64,000 nucleotides of DNA, from positions 49,424 to 113,423 of the forward strand of contig JAUWLW010000002.1 of assembly GCA_030613505.1 (NCBI GenBank), read 5' to 3'. Below are positions 49,329 through 56,978 of this stretch, piece after piece (position 1 is the stretch's first letter; the number at the start of each line of letters is the position of its first letter). A program made the position numbers and the translations under genes. The notes below the pieces were generated by a model. The model did no database searches and had not been told where the DNA came from. It saw nothing but the letters and a program-made list of their open reading frames with translations. Source of the DNA: Candidatus Zixiibacteriota bacterium. Lineage in GTDB: Bacteria; RBG-13-66-14; B26-G2; WVWN01.

Positions 49329-50406
49329 ATGTTGCGTAATCGCTATGCGATTTTCAAGTTAACGGCTGCCGTTTCGTGGATCGCCGCTGCCTTGCCGGGG
49401 TGGGCCGTGGGCGGAGGCATCGACGCCGGTACCTTCTCCATCGTGGCCTACGACGCGGACGCCGGCGAGTGGGGCGTGGCCGTCGCCTCGAAGGTCCTCG
49501 CGGTGGGATACATCGTCCCGTGGGCGAAGGCCGGCGTGGGTGCGGTGGCGACGCAATCCTACGCCAACCTCGACTACGGCGTCGAGGGTCTCGAGCTGCT
49601 GGCGCAGGGCTTGTCGGCGCAGGAGGTGCTCGAGCGCCTGCGCGAGAAGGACGCGGAGGCCGGCCGGCGCCAGGTCGCGATAGTCGACGCCGCCGGTAAC
49701 GTCGCCGTCTTCACCGGCGAGGATACGCTCGCCTGGTCGGGCCACGTTGCCGGCGACGGCTACTCGGTCCAGGGCAATATTCTGGTCGGCGAGGAAGTTT
49801 TAACGGAAATGGAGCGGGCGTACGTCTCGGCCGAGGGGCCGTTGGCGCGCAGGCTGCTAGCGGCGCTCAAGGCCGGCGACGCCGCGGGCGGCGATAAACG
49901 CGGCAAAGGAGTCCGCGGCGCTCCTCGTCGTCCGCGAGGGCGGCGGTTATCAGGGTAAGACGGACCGTATGGTCGACGTCCGCGTCGACGACCACGCCGA
50001 GCCGGTGGCCGAGCTCGAGCGCATCTACGAGCTGTGGGAACGCCGGTTCCTCGTCGACCGGTACCTCGAGTTGGGCGGCGAGAGGGAGGCCGCCTACGCG
50101 CTCGCTATTATGGACCGCGTCGCCGAGGAGGGCGCCGCCGACGCCGCGACCCTCAACGACTTCGCCTGGACCCTCGCGACGCGCAAGCTCTACCCGGCCC
50201 GAGCACTCGAGCTCGCGCTCTTGGCGTACGAGCTTACGCCGGACGACGCCAACGTTATGGACACCGTGGCGGAGGCGTACTACGCCGCGGGCGAGTACGG
50301 TAAGGCCGTCGAGTGGGAAAAGAAGGCGCTCGGGGCGGACGTTGCGAATAAATTCTTCGTCGACCAGTTAAAGAAATTCGAGTCGGCACGGGAAGGGATT
50401 AAATGA
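49329..50406 (+). pseudogene. DUF1028 Ntn-hydrolase-like protein, split by a +1 frameshift
   Basis: The first frame (ATG 49329 to TAA 49958) encodes a signal peptide and the DUF1028 domain (DAGTFSIVAYDADAGEWGVAVASK, GVGAVATQSYANLDYG, EDTLAWSGHVAGDGYSVQGN). After GGC AAA at 49902-49907 it turns arginine-rich. Skipping one G at 49908 restores the family sequence (ESAALLVVREGGGYQGKTD, VRVDDHAEPVAEL) and continues as a helical TPR-like tail to TGA 50406. So an extra base splits one gene of about 358 codons. It may be a sequencing indel, a true inactivating mutation or, less likely, programmed +1 shifting. The stop overlaps the next gene's ATG. Confidence 0.85.
50353..50382 (+). repeat. 30-bp direct repeat, copy 1 (in the DUF1028 tail)
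   Basis: An exact 30-base match encoding FFVDQLKKFE recurs at 51164-51193, 811 bp away. Confidence 0.95.
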
Positions 50407-50861
50407 ATAAGAGAATGCTTGCCGGAGTGATTTTCGCCGCGGCTTTCGTCGCAACCGCCGCCGGCGCGGGGCCGGTCTTCGAATTCTCGAGCGGGGGGGC
50501 TTATCACGTCGAGGGATATGGCGAGTGGGTCTTAGCCGTCGACGGCGCCGGGAAGATGACCATTAAACATAATACGCACGGCGAGATCGTCACGTACGGG
50601 CCGTACGACCTAACCGCCGCCGAGGGCGCCAGTCTGAGGGAGCTCGTCGACGCCGCGGAACTGGACGCTGTGGACTTCCCGTCGCGCCCCGGCGTACCGG
50701 ACGAGGTCTCCTACCGGTTCGAGGTCCACCGGAAAGGGGAGGATATCGTTCTGGGGGTGTGGAAAAACGACGCTCGCGAGCACGACGACCTCGCCGCGCT
50801 CGTGAATTACTCCGGTACCTTAATTAAGCAATACACCGGTGTTAAGCCGGTATTGTGGTAA
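50403..50861 (+). CDS. Small secreted protein of unknown function
   Basis: This 152-residue protein has a signal peptide (AGVIFAAAFVATAAGA) and a compact beta-rich domain with repeated Gly, Tyr and Val. I recognise no family. Its ATG lies within the stop of the DUF1028 gene (ATGA), so the two are translationally coupled. Confidence 0.78.
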   Translation: MNKRMLAGVIFAAAFVATAAGAGPVFEFSSGGAYHVEGYGEWVLAVDGAGKMTIKHNTHGEIVTYGPYDLTAAEGASLRELVDAAELDAVDFPSRPGVPDEVSYRFEVHRKGEDIVLGVWKNDAREHDDLAALVNYSGTLIKQYTGVKPVLW

Positions 50862-50922
50862 TATCGGTCAGCGTATAAATGAAATTCGCCGCGGCCCCCA
50901 GCTCGTGAAAGGCGGAAGATAA

Positions 50923-51157
50923 TTAACCCGGAACGCGAAGATCTGGCTCCTCGTCGGCCTCACGGCCGCCGTAGTGCTGTGCTGCTACGTCGTAACCGTC
51001 CTGGCTTGGCAGGCGGTAGGAGACGTATTCAACTTCGGCGATATAATGAAGGTGTCGTGGGCGCCGGCCTCGCCGGGAGTCACGCCCGCCAACTACGAGC
51101 GGGTCGAGGTCGGGATGACTTACCGCGAGGTGGCGGCTATTTTCGGCGGCTCCGGAC
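50923..51157 (+). pseudogene. Truncated duplicate of the small DUF3862-like membrane protein gene
   Basis: Codons 50923-51150 align with the intact gene at 51213: KIWLLVGLTAAVVLCC versus KIWLVIVLVAVALLLCC, then YERVEVGMTYREVAAIFGG versus YERVQIGMTYNEVAAVFGG. Where the intact copy has a GTG start, this copy has TTA (50923-50925), and it breaks off at about 51151-51157, where the tail of a DUF1028 gene follows. Both the start and the C-terminal half are lost. An internal GTG at 50974 could still initiate a short peptide. Confidence 0.75.
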
Positions 51158-51220
51158 AAAGAGTTCTTCGTCGACCAGTTAAAGAAATTCGAGGAGGCGG
51201 CGGGGGGACGCGGTGACTAG
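51152..51220 (+). pseudogene. Orphan tail of a second DUF1028 gene
   Basis: Reading CCG GAC AAA GAG from 51152 gives PDKEFFVDQLKKFEEA and ends at TAG 51218-51220. It matches the tail of the gene at 49329-50406, including a 30-bp exact repeat (51164-51193). Its stop overlaps the GTG of the next gene, as a real operon junction would. It is left over from a tandem duplication followed by deletion. Confidence 0.75.
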
Positions 51221-51581
51221 GACCGCTAAAATTTGGCTGGTGATCGTCCTCGTGGCGGTAGCGCTGCTGCTTTGCTGCGTCGTGACGCTGGCGGCGGGTA
51301 TATTTCTGGCCGGCGTCTTCAACGTCGACGACATAATTGAGGTGGCGCAAGGGCCGGGCTCGCCGCGCGTCACGCTGGCGAGCTACGAGCGGGTCCAAAT
51401 AGGCATGACGTACAACGAGGTCGCCGCCGTCTTCGGCGGCCCGGGCGTCCGGACCGCGCAGATAAAAGTGGGCGGCGAGTGGCTCGAGTTCTACAGCTGG
51501 AAGGACATCGGGGACGGCCACGCGACGATCGTATTCAAGAACGGCCGCGTCTCTGAAAAAAACCAGAACGGGTTGAGGTGA
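51213..51581 (+). CDS. Small membrane-anchored BLIP/SmpA-like (DUF3862) protein
   Basis: The 122-residue protein has an N-terminal TM helix (KIWLVIVLVAVALLLCC) and a C-terminal domain with the pattern YERVQIGMTYNEVAAVFGG...FYSWKD...IVFKNGRV, typical of the BLIP-like SmpA/OmlA and DUF3862 fold. It is anchored in the membrane and likely faces outward; such domains bind other proteins. The start is a GTG overlapping the orphan DUF1028 tail. It is the intact copy of the pair with 50923-51157. Confidence 0.78.
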   Translation: MTRTAKIWLVIVLVAVALLLCCVVTLAAGIFLAGVFNVDDIIEVAQGPGSPRVTLASYERVQIGMTYNEVAAVFGGPGVRTAQIKVGGEWLEFYSWKDIGDGHATIVFKNGRVSEKNQNGLR

Positions 51582-51600
51582 CGGCAGCGGCCGGCTTGGA

Positions 51601-52428
51601 TTATTCCTTCGCTATTGTCCCCAAGTCGTAATATTCCAATATCTCGTCGAGGAGTTCCATCTTCCAGCTCTGGTCCTTCATGTCGTAGTACGCGTACGTG
51701 CCGAGGACCTTCTCGCGGCCCCAAGGCGACGACATCAAACCCTCCATCTTTTTCTGGTTTTTCCGGAACAACTTCTGCGCGTCGCCGTCGCGGTTGTACG
51801 GAAAATCCTTAAACGTCAACGCGTCCACGACGGCGGCGACCTCAAAGTCGCAATATAATTTACCGGCGTCCTCTTCGGCCGACAAGACCACGTCGCCGTA
51901 CGTCAGGCCCGAGCCGTATTCGCAAGATAGGCGGTAGGTGGGCCCTTCCGCCGCGCCGGCGCCGCTTTTCTTCCCGGGGGCGGCCTTCTTCGTAGCCGGT
52001 TTTCTTCCGGCCTTCTTCGGCGGCGCCTCGGCCTGGCCCACGCTCCGTTTCTTTCCCTCGCCGGCGGGGGGCGATTCGCGCAGCTTATACGTCACCTTCT
52101 TGCCGTCCGCCGTCAGCGTTACGCCCGCGGCCGCCATGGCCCGCAAGAACGCGCTCAGCTGAGCCTTCGTCACGGCGGTTTCTTCGCCGTCCACTCGCAT
52201 CCAAAGGTCCTCGGCCGTCAGCTCGGCGAGGTCCCACACGACGGGGAAGGCGTAGCTCGAGCCGGTGGCGGCGAGTTCCTCGAAGAAGCTCCGCGCCTTC
52301 TCGTCCTCTATTTGCGAAACGATCTTCGCAAAGCCGTCTCGGCTTAGGTTTCCCTCCGCGGCGCCGTGGCTCAGCTGCGCCCAGGCGAGGAGCGAGCACA
52401 GTACGATAAACGCCGTTCTGTTGAACAT
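51601..52428 (-). CDS. Secreted protein of unknown function with a Lys/Ala/Pro-rich linker
   Basis: The 275-residue protein has a signal peptide (residues 1-23), an N-terminal helical part (about 25-115), a basic low-complexity linker (about 118-160, PPKKAGRKPATKKAAPGKK) and a C-terminal alpha/beta domain rich in Tyr and Asp. No known domain is recognised. The linker resembles cell-wall- or nucleic-acid-binding linkers. Confidence 0.75.
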   Translation of the reverse strand: MFNRTAFIVLCSLLAWAQLSHGAAEGNLSRDGFAKIVSQIEDEKARSFFEELAATGSSYAFPVVWDLAELTAEDLWMRVDGEETAVTKAQLSAFLRAMAAAGVTLTADGKKVTYKLRESPPAGEGKKRSVGQAEAPPKKAGRKPATKKAAPGKKSGAGAAEGPTYRLSCEYGSGLTYGDVVLSAEEDAGKLYCDFEVAAVVDALTFKDFPYNRDGDAQKLFRKNQKKMEGLMSSPWGREKVLGTYAYYDMKDQSWKMELLDEILEYYDLGTIAKE

Positions 52429-52464
52429 AAACCGGCCCTCCGATTTCGGGCGGCGTGACCCGTT

Positions 52465-52971
52465 TTATTTGCCGAGGAAATTCGCGGCGTGCTTGGCGTA
52501 CTTCTCGGCCCAGTAGCGGTTGTGGCGTATTTCGTCCTCCGAGAGCTTTCTTGCCACTTTGGCGGGTGAGCCGAGGGCGAGGACGCCGGCCGGGATTTCC
52601 TTGCCGGGCGGTACTAGCGAGCCCGCGCCGACGATTGCGCCGTCGCCCACTTTAGCGCCGTTCAGTACGATGGCGCCCATGCCGACCAGGCAGCCGTCGC
52701 CCACCTCGCAGGCGTGCAGGATCGCGCCGTGGCCTACCGTCACGTACGCGCCCACGACGAGGGGCAGGTCGTCCTCCAGGTGGCCTACGCAGAGGTCCTG
52801 GATATTGGTGTGCTCGCCGACTATTATCTCGTTGATGTCGCCGCGCAGAACTACGCCCGGCCACACCGAGGCCCGGTCGCCCAACGTCACGCGCCCCAAA
52901 ACCAGCGCCGTGGGCGCGACGTAGACGTCCCGCCCCAGTTGGGGTTCGTATTCCAAATATTTCTCGATCAT
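52465..52971 (-). CDS. Gamma-class carbonic anhydrase family protein
   Basis: The 168-residue protein is a left-handed beta-helix of hexapeptide repeats (GDRASVWPGVVLRGD, VGEHTNIQDLCVGH). The three zinc-binding histidines are His64, His81 and His86 (HACEVGDG). Such proteins hydrate CO2 as trimers or, like PaaY/YrdA, act as thioesterases or uncharacterised metalloproteins. AGGAGA precedes the ATG. It is a single-gene unit on the minus strand. Confidence 0.9.
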   Translation of the reverse strand: MIEKYLEYEPQLGRDVYVAPTALVLGRVTLGDRASVWPGVVLRGDINEIIVGEHTNIQDLCVGHLEDDLPLVVGAYVTVGHGAILHACEVGDGCLVGMGAIVLNGAKVGDGAIVGAGSLVPPGKEIPAGVLALGSPAKVARKLSEDEIRHNRYWAEKYAKHAANFLGK

Positions 52972-53049
52972 ATATTCTCCTAGTACGCTTCGAAGGGCAA
53001 ACTAACACACGACGCCCAAGGTGTCAACGTCGGCCGCGGCCGAAAATGG

Positions 53050-53078
53050 TTGATATAGGCCGGTAAAGATGTTACAAA
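53050..53078 (+). promoter_or_regulatory. Promoter of the secreted protein gene at 53110
   Basis: TTGATA (53050-53055), 17 bp, TACAAA (53073-53078); leader about 25 nt with AAGGGCGG. Confidence 0.45.
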
Positions 53079-53109
53079 AGTCCAAGTATTAAAGGCATTA
53101 AGGGCGGAT

Positions 53110-53949
53110 ATGTATAGGCCCAATTACTGGATGGCGACGTTGTTAGCGGCCGCCGCGGGGGCTTCCGCCGCGCCCATGAATTACGCCGTTAACGTCGTCG
53201 CGACGCACGAGATCGACGAAGCGTCCGCGGAATTAGCGAACGCGTTCGGGATCCCGTCGATAAGCCGCACCGATACTTCGGCGACTTTCTCGCTGGAGGA
53301 GATCGACGGCGGCGTGTACCGTTTGACGTTCCTCACCGCGAGCCAGCAAACGCTCGCCGGCGACGCGGTGATACCGGACGTGGAGAAGGTGGGCGACTTT
53401 TTGCCGGGGCGGTGGCTCGAGTTCGCGCCCTGGACGTTGGCCGAGGGCGGCGTAAAGCGCGCGCCGGATTTCGTAAAAGACAGCGAGGAAATCAGTTATA
53501 ACTTGTTGGCGTTGATGCTTTTTCCGCCCGGCGGCCCGAAGGCCGCTTTGTGGCGCGGCGGCGCCCGGGCGGCGGCAGCGCGTTCCTACGGCGTGAGCGT
53601 AATCTCTATGGAAGCGGCCGAAGCGCAGCCGTTGCCGGCTTTCGAGGGAGAGGAGAGCGAACAAGTCGAATTTTCGGTCGTTTTCAACCAAAAGCTCAGC
53701 CAGGATACGAGTTATAGCGCTATGAAGGGGCGGTGTTCGTACGAGGGCGCGGGTACGGTCGTCCCGGCTCCCGACGGTTTGCCGGCGTACGCCCGCCTCG
53801 ACGTCGCCGGCACCCGCGATCGGTCGTATATAATAGCCGGCAAGCAGCGGGACCTGGCGGAACATATCGGGACGTCGATAAAACTCGTCCGGGAAGGTTA
53901 CGAGTTACCCGCGGAGTGGGTCGCGGCCGAGGAGGTTACCGCGGAATAG
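53110..53949 (+). CDS. Secreted protein of unknown function
   Basis: This 279-residue protein has an N-terminal signal peptide (about residues 1-21) and a beta-rich body, with recurring strands such as THEIDEASAELAN and DTSATFSLEEIDGGVYRLTF. I recognise no family or catalytic motif. It is followed 24 bp later by a chemoreceptor gene, so it could provide a periplasmic sensing partner, but this is inference. Confidence 0.75.
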   Translation: MYRPNYWMATLLAAAAGASAAPMNYAVNVVATHEIDEASAELANAFGIPSISRTDTSATFSLEEIDGGVYRLTFLTASQQTLAGDAVIPDVEKVGDFLPGRWLEFAPWTLAEGGVKRAPDFVKDSEEISYNLLALMLFPPGGPKAALWRGGARAAAARSYGVSVISMEAAEAQPLPAFEGEESEQVEFSVVFNQKLSQDTSYSAMKGRCSYEGAGTVVPAPDGLPAYARLDVAGTRDRSYIIAGKQRDLAEHIGTSIKLVREGYELPAEWVAAEEVTAE

Positions 53950-53973
53950 ATGCGGCCGGAGTAGGAGTCCAAG

Positions 53974-55668
53974 GTGGTAGCTAAAGTAGCTGCGCGAGAT
54001 GAAACCGGCGTCGACGTCCCCCGAGTGGCGTTTACGCAAGCGTTATTGTTCGTAACGTTTTACGTGTTGCCGGCGGCGGCGGCCTTGTTTCTGGCTACCG
54101 GCCTCGAGGCCGCGGTGCAACGCCGCCTCGCTTTCGCCCATCTGTACGTCGTCGCGCCGCTCGGCTTGGCGTCGGTCGTCGTCGTCGCGGCTATGGTGGC
54201 GTCGCTGGCGCGGGCGGTTTCGCTATTGACGCCGGCCGCTACCCAAGACGATTTCGAGCCGCCGGCCGCCAAGCGGATCAGGACGTTCCCGCCTTTAACT
54301 GCCCTCGTTGCTTTCCTGAGCGGCGTAGCGGCGTACGTCGTATGCGGCGCCGCGGTAGCAGAACCCGGCGGTGGTTACGCCGGGGTGGCGGCGATCTGGT
54401 GTATCGGCGTCGCGGCCGCGCTCGTCTACGGCCTCGTGTCGTACGTAGCCGCCGAACGTTACATGAGGCCGATTTTCGCGTTCCTGACGGCGAAGAGAGT
54501 TAGGTTCGCGCCGCGGCGGGCCGTATCGCTCGGCCTTCGGTGCTTTATTGCGGGCGGGGCCGGCGCCGCGGCCTTGATCGCGTTAGCGGCAATCGGCCCC
54601 GGCTTAAGCGGTGCGGCCGCTTGGGGGTCGGGCCAGTGGTTGGCCGCGGCAATATTGGTAACCGTGTCTGCGGCCGCGGCGTACGTCGTTTCCGGTCACG
54701 TAACGGGACCGCTTAGGAGTACCGGCGCGGCGGTGCCGATAACGTACTACGTCGGCGATGAGCTCGAGGAGTTAACGAGGGCTTGCCGGTATTTCTTCGA
54801 CGAAGTTCGCGCGTTCGAAGATAAGGTCCGGGGCGTAGCGGAGGAGCTCTCCGGGGGAGTCGCCCGCGTGCGCGAGAGCCTGACGGAGCAGGCGAGCATA
54901 ACGTCGGAGCAGGCCTCGGCCATTTCCCAAACGTCGGTTACGATGAAGGAATTGACCGGGACCGTTAAGCAGACGGCGGCGCGGGCGGAGGAAATTTCGG
55001 GACGCGTCGAATCGTCGGCGGGATTGGTAAAGACGGCTCACGACCAGATATTGACGAACACCGAACGGATAGATGCGTTGACGGAAGAGGCGCAGACGGC
55101 CGCTAAACTCGCGGTGACGTTAAACGAGAGCGCGCGCCGAATGGACCAGATAGTGGCTCTGGTCAACGACCTCGCGGAGCAGTCGACGGTCTTAGCCCTA
55201 AACGCCGCCATTGAGGCGGCGAAGGCCGGCGAGTTCGGCCGGGGCTTCTCCGCGGTGGCGCGGGAAGTGAAGAACCTGGCCGGTTCGTCGAAAAAGGGAA
55301 CTGAGGAGATAAGAAAAGTCTTACACGACATCCGGGACGGGACGGTGAAGACGGTGACGTCGGCGCGGGAGAGCGCCGAAAAGTCGAGTATCCTAAGCGA
55401 AGGCGCTGCGAAGGCCAAGAGTCTGGTCGGGGAGCTCGTTCCTTTTGTAGACGAGATAGGACGTACCTCTAAACAAATAGCGGCGTCCGCGCGACAACAG
55501 AGCTTGGGGTTAGAGCAAGTCACGACCGCGGTCGAGAATATAAACGAAGCCGCGGCCGAAGCTTTGGGCCAGGTCAAGGCGGTGCGCGACGCCGTCGATA
55601 ATATGGCGCAGATAAGTTCGCGGCTCGCCGAAGAAGCCGACGCGTCCCGCCGGTGGAAAAGCCGGTAA
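53974..55668 (+). CDS. Methyl-accepting chemotaxis protein with a six-helix membrane domain
   Basis: The 564-residue protein has about six predicted TM helices (to residue 250) with no large periplasmic ligand domain and no clear HAMP. The signalling part (about 290-560) has the conserved hairpin tip NDLAEQSTVLALNAAIEAAK, the GRGFSAVAREVKNLA flank and the Ala/Glu/Gln-rich methylation helices. It would report to CheA/CheW on a membrane or cytoplasmic signal. The start is GTG. It lies directly before a branched-chain amino-acid binding-protein gene. Confidence 0.9.
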   Translation: MVAKVAARDETGVDVPRVAFTQALLFVTFYVLPAAAALFLATGLEAAVQRRLAFAHLYVVAPLGLASVVVVAAMVASLARAVSLLTPAATQDDFEPPAAKRIRTFPPLTALVAFLSGVAAYVVCGAAVAEPGGGYAGVAAIWCIGVAAALVYGLVSYVAAERYMRPIFAFLTAKRVRFAPRRAVSLGLRCFIAGGAGAAALIALAAIGPGLSGAAAWGSGQWLAAAILVTVSAAAAYVVSGHVTGPLRSTGAAVPITYYVGDELEELTRACRYFFDEVRAFEDKVRGVAEELSGGVARVRESLTEQASITSEQASAISQTSVTMKELTGTVKQTAARAEEISGRVESSAGLVKTAHDQILTNTERIDALTEEAQTAAKLAVTLNESARRMDQIVALVNDLAEQSTVLALNAAIEAAKAGEFGRGFSAVAREVKNLAGSSKKGTEEIRKVLHDIRDGTVKTVTSARESAEKSSILSEGAAKAKSLVGELVPFVDEIGRTSKQIAASARQQSLGLEQVTTAVENINEAAAEALGQVKAVRDAVDNMAQISSRLAEEADASRRWKSR

Positions 55669-55729
55669 GGCGGGCCGGTGCCGTTTGGGCCGAATCGCGC
55701 CCGAGGCTTTTACGTAGGAGGAAAACAAG

Positions 55730-56938
55730 ATGAGTAGGCTATTTAAGGCTGCCTTCGTTGCAGCCCTCGTTTTAGTCGCCTTCGGCGGTTGCGGCAAGAA
55801 GGCGGAAAAGACGTACTTGGTAGGCGTGACCGGCCCGTTTACGGGAGACGGCGCCCAGTACGGCGAAATGTTGCGAATGGCGGCCGAGATGCGGGCCGAC
55901 GAAATCAACGCGGCCGGAGGGATTAACGGCATTCCCCTCGAGCTCGAGTTCCAGGACGACAAGGGCGACCCGAAGGAAGCCGCCAACGCGGCGCAGAAAT
56001 TGGGCTCCAACCCGAACGTCTTGGCCGTGCTCGGCCACTTTAATTCCAGTTGCTCGCTCGCGGGGAAAGAGGTGTACAACTCGATGGGCGTGCTCCAGCT
56101 TTCGCCCGGCTCCACCAACGTGACGGTTTGCGAGGGCGGCGACTGGACCTTTCGCAACGTCTACCGCGACGATTTCCAAGGGCAGTTTATCGCCGATTTT
56201 ATCAAATACGTCCTGGGCTACGGTCGCGTAGCCGTGTTTTTCGATAACGACGATTACGGCCGCGGTTTGCGGGACTCGTTTGCGGAACGGGCCGAGGAGA
56301 TCGGTTTGGAGATAGTGCGCGAGGAGGCGTACGTCCGCGACACTCAGGAGTATACGCCTCAGCTTACCCAGATCATCGCCAAGAAACCCGATATCATATT
56401 TATATCGGGTCTTTACGCCAACGGTGCCATGATCCTCACGCAGGCGCGGAACCTAGGCGTTGAAACGCCTTTTATCGGCGGCGACGGCTTACTCTCCGCG
56501 GACCTGGTGACGAACGCCGGCAAGGCCTCGGAGGGTGTTATCGTTACCTGCCCGTTCTTGCCCACCGTGGGGGAAGAGAAGACGCGGAACTTCGTCACGT
56601 CCTTCAAACAACGCTACGGTACCGAGCCCGACGCGTGGGCGGCGCTGACGTACGACGCGTTGGGTATCGTAGCGGAGGCCGTAGAGAAAGCGGGGCCGGA
56701 CCGCAAGGCCATCCGCGACTACGTGGCGGCAATGGACTCGCCGGAGAAGGGCTACGACGGCGTAGCCGGCCTTACTTACTTTAACGCCGACGGCGATTGT
56801 CTGAAACCGCTCATCGTCGCGGTCGTAAAGGACGGCGAGTTCGTCCCCTTCGAAAAACAAGCCGAGGACCTCGAACGGGCCAAGGAAGCGTTGAGGGTGT
56901 CGGCGCCCGCGGAGCCGAGCCCGCCTGAAGGGAGTTAA
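55730..56938 (+). CDS. ABC transporter substrate-binding lipoprotein (LivJ/K-type)
   Basis: This periplasmic binding protein of 402 residues has a lipobox (FGGC, Cys21) and the type-1 fold seen in YLVGVTGPFTGDGAQYGEML, the ADEINAAGGINGIPLELEFQDD segment, and GHFNSSCSLAGKEVYN at the ligand cleft. It should deliver branched-chain amino acids or related ligands to LivH/LivM. A strong Shine-Dalgarno (AGGAGG) precedes the ATG. Between it and livH lies an unrelated membrane glycosyltransferase-like gene. Confidence 0.92.
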   Translation: MSRLFKAAFVAALVLVAFGGCGKKAEKTYLVGVTGPFTGDGAQYGEMLRMAAEMRADEINAAGGINGIPLELEFQDDKGDPKEAANAAQKLGSNPNVLAVLGHFNSSCSLAGKEVYNSMGVLQLSPGSTNVTVCEGGDWTFRNVYRDDFQGQFIADFIKYVLGYGRVAVFFDNDDYGRGLRDSFAERAEEIGLEIVREEAYVRDTQEYTPQLTQIIAKKPDIIFISGLYANGAMILTQARNLGVETPFIGGDGLLSADLVTNAGKASEGVIVTCPFLPTVGEEKTRNFVTSFKQRYGTEPDAWAALTYDALGIVAEAVEKAGPDRKAIRDYVAAMDSPEKGYDGVAGLTYFNADGDCLKPLIVAVVKDGEFVPFEKQAEDLERAKEALRVSAPAEPSPPEGS

Positions 56939-56978
56939 GGCGCCGCGCTCAGTCGCGTCGGCGCCCGGGACGTCTGTC

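Noticed and set aside
49969-50406. The DUF1028 tail as an independent gene starting at the ATG 49969
   Set aside because: The family continues upstream of 49969 in the same frame (from 49909), and no ribosome-binding site sits at that ATG, so it is part of a frameshifted gene.
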